38,695 nt of DNA from an uncultured Monoglobus sp. (lineage in GTDB: Bacteria > Bacillota > Clostridia > Monoglobales > Monoglobaceae): contig CANPWW010000017.1 in assembly GCA_947585115.1 (NCBI GenBank), positions 1-38,695 on the forward strand, read 5' to 3'. The notes beneath the pieces were generated by a model. It saw nothing but the letters and a program-made list of their open reading frames with translations, did not search any database and had not been told where the DNA came from. The position numbers and the translations under genes were made by a program. Of the stretch, positions 16,380 to 25,066 are shown one piece after another; positions within the stretch are counted from its first letter, which is position 1; each line of letters starts with the position of its first letter.

Positions 16380-17780
16380 ATGAAGCTTTACAACACCATG
16401 ACAAATAAAAAAGAGGAATTCGTGCCTATCAAAAAAGGCGAGGTTATGATGTACTCCTGCGGCCCGACGGTGTACAATTATTTTCATATAGGCAACGCGA
16501 GGCCGTTTATAATTTTCGACACGCTGCGCCGCTATCTTGAGTACCGCGGCTACAAGGTAAAGTTTGTGCAGAACTTCACAGATATAGACGACAAGATGAT
16601 AAACAAGGCCAACGACCTGGGCATAACCGTGGCGGAGCTGGCCGAGCAGTATATCGCCGAGTATTTTAAGGACGCCGACGGTCTGGGTATCCGCCGCGCG
16701 AGCGTGCACCCCAGAGCCACCGAGAATATCGGCGCGATAATAAATATTATAAAAAAGCTGGTCGACAAGGGCTACGCCTACAACGTGGACGGCGACGTGT
16801 ACTACAGCACAAAAAAGTTCAAGGAATACGGCAAGCTGTCGCACCAGCCGCTTGACGAGCTCGAGAGCGGCGCCAGGATCGACATAAACGAGGATAAGCG
16901 CGACCCGATGGACTTCGCGGTATGGAAGAAGCAGAAACCCGGCGAGCCCGCATGGGACAGTCCGTGGGGCAAGGGCAGGCCCGGCTGGCATATCGAGTGC
17001 AGCGCGATGGCAAATAAATATCTGGCCGACACGATCGATATCCACAGCGGCGGCCGGGATCTTATCTTCCCGCACCACGAGAACGAGATCGCCCAGAGCG
17101 AGGCGGCGAACGGCTGCGCCTTCGCCAACTACTGGGTCCATAACGGATATATCAATATCGACAACCGCAAGATGTCGAAATCTCTCGGCAATTTCTTCAC
17201 AGTGCGCGACGTGGCAAAGGAATTTGACTACGAGGTTATCCGTTTCTTTATGCTATCGGCCCACTACCGCAGCCCGATCAATTTCAGCAAGGACCTTATG
17301 GAATCGTCAAAGTCGGCTCTGGACAGAATATATAACTGCTTAAAGACTTTGAAGTTTTTGAGCGGAGCGGCGGAGACCGCCGAGTTTAAGGACGGCGAAG
17401 CCGGTATCGCCGAGGCGCTCGATAAGCGCAAGGAGCAGTTTATCGCCGCCATGGACGACGATCTCAACACCGCCGACGCGATCTCGGCTCTGTTTGACAT
17501 AGTTTCCGATGTGAACGTGAAGCTGATAGGCGGCAAGCCCTCAAAACGGATGGCGGATAAGGCTTACGATCTGCTAAAGGAGCTGGGCGGCGTTCTGGGA
17601 CTTCTCGATAATGAGAAAGAGGACGAGGTGCCCGCCGAGATCACCGCGCTGCTTGACGAGCGCGCCGCCGCCAGAAAAAACAAGGATTGGGCCAAGTCGG
17701 ACGAGATACGAGATAAATTAAAAGAAATGGGCTACACCGTGAAAGACACCAGACAGGGCCAGCAATTGATAAAAGAATAA
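16380..17780 (+). CDS. cysS: Cysteinyl-tRNA synthetase
   Basis: A 466-residue class I synthetase charging tRNA-Cys. The zinc/cysteine-binding N terminus is YSCGPTVYNYFHIGNARP, containing the HIGN signature. Next come NFTDIDDKMINKA, the second zinc-ligand region GWHIECSAMANKY and the downstream HHENEIAQSEA, then the KMSKS loop as RKMSKSLGNFF. The C-terminal anticodon-binding helical part ends near the usual family length. The ATG at 16380 has AAAGGAG 9 bases upstream; the in-frame upstream extension runs into the promoter and was rejected. It is followed after 5 bases by mrnC, a common Firmicutes pair. Confidence 0.97.
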   Translation: MKLYNTMTNKKEEFVPIKKGEVMMYSCGPTVYNYFHIGNARPFIIFDTLRRYLEYRGYKVKFVQNFTDIDDKMINKANDLGITVAELAEQYIAEYFKDADGLGIRRASVHPRATENIGAIINIIKKLVDKGYAYNVDGDVYYSTKKFKEYGKLSHQPLDELESGARIDINEDKRDPMDFAVWKKQKPGEPAWDSPWGKGRPGWHIECSAMANKYLADTIDIHSGGRDLIFPHHENEIAQSEAANGCAFANYWVHNGYINIDNRKMSKSLGNFFTVRDVAKEFDYEVIRFFMLSAHYRSPINFSKDLMESSKSALDRIYNCLKTLKFLSGAAETAEFKDGEAGIAEALDKRKEQFIAAMDDDLNTADAISALFDIVSDVNVKLIGGKPSKRMADKAYDLLKELGGVLGLLDNEKEDEVPAEITALLDERAAARKNKDWAKSDEIRDKLKEMGYTVKDTRQGQQLIKE

Positions 17781-17785
17781 TAATT

Positions 17786-18187
17786 ATGATCGAAACAATA
17801 TTAAACGAATTAAAACTGTCAAAAACCTCGCCGGGGGAATACTCGGCGCTGACGCTGGCGTATCTGGGCGACTGCGTTTACGAGCTGTACGTCAGAAGCT
17901 ACCTTGTTAAGGACGGCAACAAAAACGTCAACACCCTGCACAAGACCGCCACCAAACACGTGTGTTGCGCGGCGCAGGCGGAGCTCTACCGAAAGATAGA
18001 AAATATGCTGACCGATGAGGAAGCGGCGGTTTTCCACCGCGGCAGGAACACCAAATCCCATGTGCCGAAAAATTCGGAAATGCGGGACTACCGCGACGCC
18101 ACCGGAGTGGAGGCCTTGATCGGCTGGCTGTATTTAAAAGGCGAAAAACAAAGGATCTGCGATTTGCTCAAACACATATTTGTTTAG
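17786..18187 (+). CDS. mrnC: Mini-ribonuclease III (23S rRNA maturation)
   Basis: A 133-residue RNase III catalytic domain without a double-stranded-RNA-binding domain. Landmarks are ALTLAYLGDCVYELYVR (carrying the catalytic Asp and Glu of the RNase III signature), the basic stretch FHRGRNTKSHVPKN, and DYRDATGVEALIGWLYL with the second acidic pair. In B. subtilis the homologue trims 23S rRNA ends. The start is 5 bases after the cysS stop with only a weak ribosome site of its own, so translation is probably coupled to cysS. Confidence 0.95.
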   Translation: MIETILNELKLSKTSPGEYSALTLAYLGDCVYELYVRSYLVKDGNKNVNTLHKTATKHVCCAAQAELYRKIENMLTDEEAAVFHRGRNTKSHVPKNSEMRDYRDATGVEALIGWLYLKGEKQRICDLLKHIFV

Positions 18188-18202
18188 ATCGGAGGAAGTG
18201 TT

Positions 18203-19078
18203 ATGAAAGCTGAATTTAAAATCAAAAACATAATTATGATAATATTGGGCGGAGCCGTTATGGGCTTCGCTCTGGAATTTTTGCTTGTGCCGGCGAAGAT
18301 AGCGGCGGGCGGCGTCAGCGGCGTCGCGACCATCTTGTATTATCTGTTCCGTCTGCCGGTCGGCGTTATGGTGTTCGTGATAAACATTCCTATATTCCTG
18401 ATCGGAATGAAAGAGTTCAGCTGGAAATTTCTGCTGACCTCAATAATCGGCACCGCGGCTATGTCGGGCGCGGCGCAGTTTTTCGAGCTTAACTTTTTTC
18501 AAAAATTCCTGCCGCTGTCCGAGGATATTTTTCTCTGCTCGGTGCTGGGCGGCGCCATATACGGCGCGGGTCTCGGCATCACGATACGCGCGGGCGGAAC
18601 CACCGGAGGCACCGACATCGTGTCGCTTGTGCTCAAAAAGAAGTTCCCGAATTTCTCGGTGGGCCAGCTGATAATTTTCATTGACGGTGCCGTGATTGCG
18701 GCGGCCGGTATCGCGTTTAAAAGCATGGAGACGATCCTGTATTCGGCGGTGCTGCTGTTCGTCAGCTCATACGTGCTCGACACCATGCTCGCCGGCGTTG
18801 ACTTCGCCAAGATCGTGTATATAATCTCGGAAAAGAACGCTGATATCTCAAAGGCGATCAGCGAGAGGATCAGCCGCGGCTCCACCGCCTTAAACGGACA
18901 CTCCTACTACAGCGGAATGTCGAGGGATGTGCTGATGTGCGTAATGCGCAAGTATCAGGTGCCGCCGCTCAAACAGCTGGTGACCGAGATCGACCCGACC
19001 GCCTTCGTGATAGTGACCGACGCCAAAGAAGTCATAGGCGAAGGCTTCAGATACGACCTGAAGCCGAAGGAGAAGTAA
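18203..19078 (+). CDS. YitT family membrane protein
   Basis: A 291-residue integral membrane protein with about five hydrophobic helices in the N-terminal 200 residues. The family landmarks are GFALEFLLVPAKIAAGGVSG, the helix after GVMVFVINIPIF, and the glycine-rich GLGITIRAGGTTGGTDIV. The cytoplasmic DUF2179 tail follows (from about residue 220: KIVYIISEKNADISKAI ... TEIDPTAFVIVTDAKEVIGEGF). Its transport or signalling function is not established. GGAGGAAG precedes the ATG, 15 bases after mrnC, so it is the last gene of the cysS operon. Confidence 0.93.
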   Translation: MKAEFKIKNIIMIILGGAVMGFALEFLLVPAKIAAGGVSGVATILYYLFRLPVGVMVFVINIPIFLIGMKEFSWKFLLTSIIGTAAMSGAAQFFELNFFQKFLPLSEDIFLCSVLGGAIYGAGLGITIRAGGTTGGTDIVSLVLKKKFPNFSVGQLIIFIDGAVIAAAGIAFKSMETILYSAVLLFVSSYVLDTMLAGVDFAKIVYIISEKNADISKAISERISRGSTALNGHSYYSGMSRDVLMCVMRKYQVPPLKQLVTEIDPTAFVIVTDAKEVIGEGFRYDLKPKEK

Positions 19079-19168
19079 AGTCAAGAAAACGCCCCACGCG
19101 AACCGGAGCGCTTTTTGGATTGTTAAGGCGTTTAAATTACTTCTCTTGAAATAACCATATTTTGTACT

Positions 19169-19212
19169 AACATTGAAAAAGAGTGGCACTTGTGCCGCTC
19201 TTTTTCAATGTT
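19169..19212. terminator. Long bidirectional terminator hairpin
   Basis: 21-bp arms (AACATTGAAAAAGAGTGGCA(C) and its complement with one G-T pair) and a 2-base loop. A-rich and T-rich flanks lie on both sides, so it can stop transcription from yitT and from the converging XRE gene. Confidence 0.85.
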
Positions 19213-19366
19213 GTGCGCCAAAACAAGAAAAAAGCAAACACTTTTATGGAATTAATGTTTATTGTCGTTATTGGATTGAAACCGCGCAGAACAAGATGGG
19301 ATACGGCTTTATGAACAGTTCAAAAATGCCTGTGATTTTTGTGTAATATCTCATATGCGTCTGTGG
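19213..19366. other. Intergenic stretch without recognised feature
   Basis: Between the terminator and the end of the XRE gene no reading frame with a ribosome site, RNA gene or clear repeat is visible on either strand. Confidence 0.5.
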
Positions 19367-19702
19367 TCATAGGCTTCTGTATGAGGCTTTTATCGCTTTT
19401 ACCGAATCAGAAAGCAGCTTGAGCTCCTTTTTGTCACAATCTTCAAGTTCGCGCTGTATGAAATGTTTGTATGCTTTTTCCGATACCGAGAGGCTGTCGC
19501 ACAGCAAAGAATCCGCTGAGACGTCAAGAACGTTCGCGATATTAACCAAAACCGGCAGACTGAGTTTTGTGTTGGCTGTTTCAATATGGCTGAGGTGAAC
19601 GGGAGATATTTCCGCCATTTCGGCCAATTTTTCCTGTGACAGCTGCCTTCGCAGTCTTTCGTTTCGGATTCTTTTTCCTATTGCAATATAGTTAAGATTC
19701 AT
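19367..19702 (-). CDS. XRE-family transcriptional regulator
   Basis: A 111-residue protein. The N-terminal Cro/CI-type helix-turn-helix at about 5-65 shows IGKRIRNERLRRQLSQEKLA, SPVHLSHIETANTKLSLPVL and IANVLDVSADSLL. The C-terminal 45 residues are helical and charged, probably for dimerisation. The ATG at 19702 has AAGGAG 8 bases upstream; a Met codon three codons earlier overlaps that site. It is divergent from the large secreted protein, with a pair of 26-bp direct repeats in between, so it is likely to regulate itself and that gene. Confidence 0.9.
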   Translation of the reverse strand: MNLNYIAIGKRIRNERLRRQLSQEKLAEMAEISPVHLSHIETANTKLSLPVLVNIANVLDVSADSLLCDSLSVSEKAYKHFIQRELEDCDKKELKLLSDSVKAIKASYRSL

Positions 19703-19731
19703 AAACAGCACTCCTTAAATTTGTTTAATAT

Positions 19732-19789
19732 ATATATTGTAAAATCAAAATGACCGTGATAAAATATATTGTATAATCAAAATGACCGT
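19732..19789. promoter_or_regulatory. Tandem 26-bp direct repeat, candidate XRE operator
   Basis: Copies at 19732-19757 and 19764-19789 differ at one base and are spaced by 32 bp, three helical turns. Each contains AATCAAAATGACCGT. ATGACC of copy 1 with TATAAT of copy 2 (19772-19777, 16-bp gap) forms a plausible promoter toward the large gene, so a bound regulator would block it. A second TATAAT lies at 19789-19794. Confidence 0.55.
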
Positions 19790-19889
19790 ATAATATAAAT
19801 CTGCGCATATTGTTTTAAATTAATATTACAATTATTTAAATGTTATATGAAAAATAAATTAATATTATATTATAAACGGAGGAACCGAC

Positions 19890-22800
19890 ATGAAAAAACA
19901 GAAACTTATCGCGATGTCTGTGTCTTTTATGATGCTTGTTATATCATTGCCCGTTTTGAGCTACGCCGAGGAGGAACCGTATTCGGCGTCGCCCGCGACC
20001 GCCGCGTCGGCGGTATCGGAGGCGGAAACAGAGAAAGAGGAAATTACGGAAGAATCCCGGGATATTGGAAACGCTGTTGACGATGAAGCGGAAGTGAATC
20101 CCGAGATAATTTCGTCGAATAAAACATCTAATCAATCAGGCATCAGTCTCGCGTCACTAAGCGGCTCGGGCACGGCCAATGATCCCTACAAGATATACGA
20201 TCAATACGATTTATTAGCTGTCGAATCAGCTCTCGACGCATATTATTCGCTGCAAAATGACATAACGGTTACATATGGTACGTGGACTCCCATAGGCTCC
20301 TCAACGGCTTTTTCGGGATGTTTTAACGGAAACGGATATAAGATTTCGGGTATTGTTTGCGATGGCAGCGGATATGAGTATTCGGGCTTGTTCGCAAGAA
20401 ACAGCGGTGTTATTGAAAATGTAAACGTTAACATAATGATTTCCGCGACCGGCCAAATCGGGGGTTTGGCCGCGTATAACAACGGAACGATCACAAACTG
20501 CGTGTCAAGCGGAAGCGTGACAAACACATCAGGCGGAAATACCGGGGGATTGATAGGCACAAACGAGGGAACGGTAACAACGTCCGGCTCAACGGCGGTT
20601 GTAAGCGGCAACAGCAATGTGGGAGGATTAATAGGAAATAATGCCCGCACAGCAACCGTAACAAATAGTTATGCGCAGGGAAATGTAACGGGCAAAAGCA
20701 ATGTCGGAGGATTAGTGGGAGTGAACAGTGACGCATCTTTATTATACGTAACTGTGATAAGAAATTGTTACGCGTCCGGCATAGTAAACAACGGAGAGGG
20801 AGCGGGATTGGTAGGCACCAATTTCAGAAAAGGAAGAGTATATAATTCGTATTATCGCTCGACTAACACGGGAAATCAAACGGGTTTTTCTGTTCCAACG
20901 ATCGATCTTAAGCAACAATCCACGTATTACTTCTGGGATTTTGACAACATATGGGAGATAAACGGAGATTATCCCTATATCAATATTCGCGGTGAAGAAG
21001 CTGAAATAGAGTTTGGTGGATACGGCGATAAAGATGAACCGTATTGTATCGAAAACGAAAAACAGCTTTATGCGCTGTCCGTTGATCTGGCAAAAATCGG
21101 AGAAAAAAACTATTATCAGCTTGCAAATGATATAAATATAACAGCAAAATACTGGATGCCGATCGGCGTTCATGTGCCTTATGTCGGAATATTTGACGGA
21201 AACGGGCATAGCATAACCGGGGCCGCGATATCCGGAACATATTATAGCGATGTCGGTTTGTTCGGTAAAAACAACGGGACCATTGAGAATTTAAAGGTAA
21301 GTGGAAGCATAAGCGGCAATAATAATGTCGGTGTTTTGGCGGGTTATAGCAATGGAACGATCACAAACTGCATTTCAAGCGGAAGCGCGGCAAACATATC
21401 AGGCGGAAATACCGGGGGATTGATAGGCACAAACGAGGGAACGGTAACAACGTCCGGCTCAACGGCGGTTGTAAGCGGCAACAGCAATGTGGGAGGATTA
21501 ATAGGAAATAATGCCCGCACAGCAACCGTAACAAATAGTTATGCGCAGGGAAATGTAACGGGCAAAAGCAATGTCGGAGGATTAGTGGGAGTGAACAGTG
21601 ACGCATCTTTATTATACGTATCTGTGATAAAAAATTGCTACGCAATCGGCGCCGTGTCTAAGGGTTCGTCAACGGGAGGACTTATCGGACACAATTACGG
21701 AACAGTCACATCGGGCTATTACAATAAAGATACCGCCCTACAATCCGATACAGATAAAGGAACACCCGTAAGCACGACCAATATGAAAAATGTAAGCACT
21801 TATGCGGGGTGGGATTTTGACGCGATATGGGCAATCGATTCAAGCATAAACAATGGCTATCCGTATTTGCGTTCAATGATTCCGAAGGAAACAGTTGCCG
21901 TTCGCGGAGTAAGGCTTGATAAAACTGACTTGACGCTTGACGTTGGGCAGACGTATGAGCTTACGGCGATAATAGAACCTGAAAACGCCGACAATCCCGC
22001 TATTAGATGGACATCTTCAAACACAAACGCGGCAACGGTTTCAAACGGAAAAGTTATTGCGAAAAACAGCGGTGTCTCCACCATAACGGCAACGACCATT
22101 GATGGAGGGTATACTGCCGAGTGTAATATTACGGTCAAAGTCGGTACGCCCACTCCCGTACCCACGGATGTTCCGCCTACGCCAACAGCTACGGCTGTTC
22201 CGGTGACGCCACCGCCTGCACCTGTGGTAACGCCTACGCTTATTCCGACATTTGCGCCGACAGCGAAACCCACTGAGGCGCCGTTTACGCTTATCGGCAT
22301 CAGAATAAAGTCACAGCCGAGCAAAACGACCGCAGTCGAAGGCACGGCGCTTGACACGAGCGGTCTCAAAGTCGAGGCGGTATACAGCGACGGTAAGACA
22401 GAGGAAATAACCGACTACACGCTGAGCGGCTACGAGCCGAATAGATTGGGCAAGCAGACGATCAATGTCGAGTATAGCGGCTTTAAAGCGTCGTTTGAGA
22501 TAACGGTCGAGGCCAAGAAGCTCATAGGTATCTCGGTGACGCAAAAGCCCGACAAGCGCTCGTATGTTCAGGGCGAGCAGTTTGACACTACGGGCATGAT
22601 CGTGACCGCTATGTATAATAACGGCACAAACGAGGAGATCACAGGCTATAATGTTTTGGGCTATGACCCGAATTATATAGGCAGTCAGACTGTAAGCGTT
22701 TCGTATAACGGATTTTCGGCGGCGTTCACCGTGACGGTATCGCCGAAGGAGCAGCTCGCGGGCACGGCCGAGACACCCAAGATAAGCATATCAAGCTTTA

Positions 22801-24011
22801 TAGGCGGCAAGACCGTGACATTGACGACGGCCACCGAGGGCGCGCAGATTTACTACACGCTTGACGGTACGGCGCCGAGCACAGGTTCAAATCTCTACAG
22901 CGGCCCGATAACTCTGACCGAGACGGCCTCGGTAAAAGCTATAGCGGTGAAAGACGGCATGGATCAGAGCAAGACCGCGGGCGGCAAGATAACGGTAGGC
23001 AATACAGAAACGCCCATATCCAGTCACAGCGCGGGACAGGTTGAGGTCGGCACGGTGATAACGCTGCGCTCCGAGACCTCGGGCTCGATGATATACTATA
23101 CCACAGACGGCAGCAAGCCCACGACCGAGAGCAGGAGATATTCCGGAGGCATAGGCATAACCTCGGATGTGACAATAAAGGCGATAGCCGTAAAGGACGG
23201 ATACAAAAACAGCGGAATATTTGAGTCGGTCTACACGGTGCCTAAGATAGAGCCGGGAAGCGCGGCAATATCCTTAGGCTCGGTATCGGGAGCCGCGGGA
23301 GACACGATATCCGTGCCGGTATATCTGTTTATGGAAGACGAAAGCGGAATAACCGATTATAGATTCACGCTGAATTATGACGCGTCTAAATTTGAGTATC
23401 AATCGGTAACTCCCGCCGAGGGATCGTCGGCGGCCGATCTGTTCACGTCTGCGAGCGGAGGCGCCGTGACGGTGCTGTACAGCGGAGCGGCGATAGAGAG
23501 CGGCGAGGTGTGCAATGTAAACCTCAAGGCGCTTGAAAGCGACGAGGACGGCGAGTATCCGATCTCGATCCAAAAGGACAGCGTTAAGATAGAGACCGAG
23601 ACCGAAAACAAATTCAACATCGATATAACCGACGGAGCGATAACGCTGATAGGCTCGACCAACTCGAACCTTGAGCTCAAGTCGGACGTAATGCTGACTG
23701 ACGCGAACGGAAATGATATAACCGACAGGAGCGGCATAAAGGGAGACGTGACGGCGAACGTTACGCTGGAGAACACAAGCGGAGACGCGGCGATCGGGCC
23801 CGTGACTGTTAATATAATCATGGCGGTGTATGACAGAAACGGCTGCCTTGTGAGCATGCTGGTAACAGACGCAGATCTTAGCGACCTTAACTACGTGTTC
23901 ACAAGCTCGATAGACATACCGGAGGGCGTGGAGGTCGGAAACATCAAGCTGATGGTATGGAACGGCCTCAGCGACATGACGCCCATGTCAGCCGCAAGCA
24001 CAATACTTTAA
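19890..24011 (+). CDS. Large secreted multidomain surface protein (GLUG, Ig-like, chitobiase-C-like, cohesin-like)
   Basis: A 1373-residue protein. The signal peptide is cleaved after SYA at residue 26. Residues about 90-345 and 365-650 are two blocks of GLUG-type beta-solenoid repeats (NVGGLIGNN, NVGGLVGVN, TGGLIGTN). Residues 668-750 are a Big_2 Ig-like domain and 753-800 a Pro/Thr linker. Residues 800-952 hold two Big_3-like Ig domains (GIRIKSQPSKTTAVEG; GISVTQKPDKRSYVQG). Residues about 960-1112 are two chitobiase C-terminal-like domains (IYYTLDGTAPST; IYYTTDGSKPTT). Residues about 1115-1245 are cohesin-like (ISVPVYLFMEDESGITDYRF ... YDASKFEYQSVTP). The last 120 residues are an unassigned beta-rich domain. 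No LPXTG, SLH or membrane anchor is visible. AACGGAGGAA precedes the ATG. The role is probably adhesion or polymer binding. Confidence 0.88.
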   Translation: MKKQKLIAMSVSFMMLVISLPVLSYAEEEPYSASPATAASAVSEAETEKEEITEESRDIGNAVDDEAEVNPEIISSNKTSNQSGISLASLSGSGTANDPYKIYDQYDLLAVESALDAYYSLQNDITVTYGTWTPIGSSTAFSGCFNGNGYKISGIVCDGSGYEYSGLFARNSGVIENVNVNIMISATGQIGGLAAYNNGTITNCVSSGSVTNTSGGNTGGLIGTNEGTVTTSGSTAVVSGNSNVGGLIGNNARTATVTNSYAQGNVTGKSNVGGLVGVNSDASLLYVTVIRNCYASGIVNNGEGAGLVGTNFRKGRVYNSYYRSTNTGNQTGFSVPTIDLKQQSTYYFWDFDNIWEINGDYPYINIRGEEAEIEFGGYGDKDEPYCIENEKQLYALSVDLAKIGEKNYYQLANDINITAKYWMPIGVHVPYVGIFDGNGHSITGAAISGTYYSDVGLFGKNNGTIENLKVSGSISGNNNVGVLAGYSNGTITNCISSGSAANISGGNTGGLIGTNEGTVTTSGSTAVVSGNSNVGGLIGNNARTATVTNSYAQGNVTGKSNVGGLVGVNSDASLLYVSVIKNCYAIGAVSKGSSTGGLIGHNYGTVTSGYYNKDTALQSDTDKGTPVSTTNMKNVSTYAGWDFDAIWAIDSSINNGYPYLRSMIPKETVAVRGVRLDKTDLTLDVGQTYELTAIIEPENADNPAIRWTSSNTNAATVSNGKVIAKNSGVSTITATTIDGGYTAECNITVKVGTPTPVPTDVPPTPTATAVPVTPPPAPVVTPTLIPTFAPTAKPTEAPFTLIGIRIKSQPSKTTAVEGTALDTSGLKVEAVYSDGKTEEITDYTLSGYEPNRLGKQTINVEYSGFKASFEITVEAKKLIGISVTQKPDKRSYVQGEQFDTTGMIVTAMYNNGTNEEITGYNVLGYDPNYIGSQTVSVSYNGFSAAFTVTVSPKEQLAGTAETPKISISSFIGGKTVTLTTATEGAQIYYTLDGTAPSTGSNLYSGPITLTETASVKAIAVKDGMDQSKTAGGKITVGNTETPISSHSAGQVEVGTVITLRSETSGSMIYYTTDGSKPTTESRRYSGGIGITSDVTIKAIAVKDGYKNSGIFESVYTVPKIEPGSAAISLGSVSGAAGDTISVPVYLFMEDESGITDYRFTLNYDASKFEYQSVTPAEGSSAADLFTSASGGAVTVLYSGAAIESGEVCNVNLKALESDEDGEYPISIQKDSVKIETETENKFNIDITDGAITLIGSTNSNLELKSDVMLTDANGNDITDRSGIKGDVTANVTLENTSGDAAIGPVTVNIIMAVYDRNGCLVSMLVTDADLSDLNYVFTSSIDIPEGVEVGNIKLMVWNGLSDMTPMSAASTIL
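20528..20750 (+). repeat. 223-bp exact internal repeat, copy A
   Basis: Identical base for base to 21398-21620; offset 870 bp (290 codons), so in frame. It encodes the GLUG stretch from SGGNTGGLIGTNEGTV to DASLLYV. Similarity continues more weakly on both sides. Confidence 0.95.
21398..21620 (+). repeat. 223-bp exact internal repeat, copy B
   Basis: Second copy of the 20528-20750 segment within the same gene. Synonymous positions are also unchanged, unlike the flanking GLUG units. Confidence 0.95.
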
Positions 24012-24043
24012 AAATAATTAATTCTTCCCAATTGAATAAGCCG

Positions 24044-24118
24044 AAAAGCGGGCGGATAATATCCGCCCCTACGGTTTGATGAAACTTGTAGGGGCGGCAA
24101 TCTGTTGCCCGCTTTTTT
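24044..24118 (+). terminator. Palindromic intergenic element, copy 2, acting as terminator
   Basis: AAAAGCGGGC at the left pairs with GCCCGCTTTTTT at the right; the inner arms CCGCCCCTAC and GTAGGGGCGG also pair. The T run after the outer stem makes it a good terminator for the large surface gene. The same building blocks form the element at 1415-1519. The rest of 24012-24163 shows nothing else. Confidence 0.75.
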
Positions 24119-24144
24119 AAAATAAAATTTTTACAAAAAAACTG

Positions 24145-24173
24145 TTGAAAAGTATGTTGTTATGTGGTAAAAT
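24145..24173 (+). promoter_or_regulatory. Promoter of the transketolase operon
   Basis: TTGAAA at 24145-24150, 17-bp spacer, TAAAAT at 24168-24173 with TGG before it (extended -10). Confidence 0.75.
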
Positions 24174-24217
24174 ATATGGTTAGAAAGAAAAAATTAACCA
24201 AACAAGGGGGAATTATT

Positions 24218-25066
24218 ATGGATTCAAACGAAATCAAAGATTTACAGATCCACGCCGCCCATGTGAGAAAGATGGCTCTTGAGGCCGTTCACGCCGCGGG
24301 CGCGGGTCATCCGGGCGGCTCGCTTTCGGTTGCCGACATTCTCACCTACCTTTATTTCAAAGAGATGAATGTCGATCCGAAAGACGCCAAGAATCCCGAC
24401 CGCGACAGATTCGTGCTGTCAAAGGGACATTGCTCACCCGCTCTCTACGGAATTCTGGCGGAGCGGGGATTTATTCCCAAGGAGGACATAAAGGGATTCA
24501 GAAGCATCGACAGTTATCTGCAGGGCCATCCCGATATGAAGAAGGTAAACGGAGTTGATATGTCCACCGGTTCGCTGGGCCAGGGCATAAGCTGCGCCAA
24601 CGGCATGGCTCTCGCTGGCAAGCTGGACGGCAAAAGCTACCGTGTTTACACCGCTCTCGGCGACGGCGAGATCGAGGAAGGCGAGGTATGGGAGGCGGCT
24701 ATGTTTGCAGCTCACTATAAGCTCGACAACCTGACCGCGTTCCTTGACTACAACGGGCTGCAGATCGACGGCGAGATCACCAAGGTTATGAACTCAACGC
24801 CTATTGACAAAAAGTTCGAGGCGTTCAACTGGCACGTTATCAGGATCGACGCCCACGACTTCAACCAGATCGAGGCGGCGGTCAACGAGGCGAAGCAGAC
24901 CAAGGGCAAGCCCACGCTTATCATGGCGAAGTCCGTAAAGGGCAAGGGCGTATCCTTTATGGAAGGTCAGGCGGCATGGCACGGCACGGCTCCCAACGAC
25001 GAGCAGTACGCGCAGGCAATTTCGGAGCTTGACGCATATATTGATTCTCTCGGAGGTGACAAATAA
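24218..25066 (+). CDS. Transketolase, N-terminal subunit
   Basis: A 282-residue thiamine-diphosphate-binding half of a split transketolase, which moves two-carbon units in the non-oxidative pentose phosphate pathway. Landmarks are AAGAGHPGGSLSVADILTYL (with the substrate/TPP His), RFVLSKGHCSPALY, GSLGQGIS and the TPP/Mg motif GDGEIEEGEVWEAAMFA followed 20 residues on by DYNGLQ. The ATG at 24218 has AAGGGGG 7 bases upstream; an in-frame extension of 18 codons overlaps the promoter and is rejected. The stop overlaps the start of the second subunit by one base. Confidence 0.94.
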   Translation: MDSNEIKDLQIHAAHVRKMALEAVHAAGAGHPGGSLSVADILTYLYFKEMNVDPKDAKNPDRDRFVLSKGHCSPALYGILAERGFIPKEDIKGFRSIDSYLQGHPDMKKVNGVDMSTGSLGQGISCANGMALAGKLDGKSYRVYTALGDGEIEEGEVWEAAMFAAHYKLDNLTAFLDYNGLQIDGEITKVMNSTPIDKKFEAFNWHVIRIDAHDFNQIEAAVNEAKQTKGKPTLIMAKSVKGKGVSFMEGQAAWHGTAPNDEQYAQAISELDAYIDSLGGDK

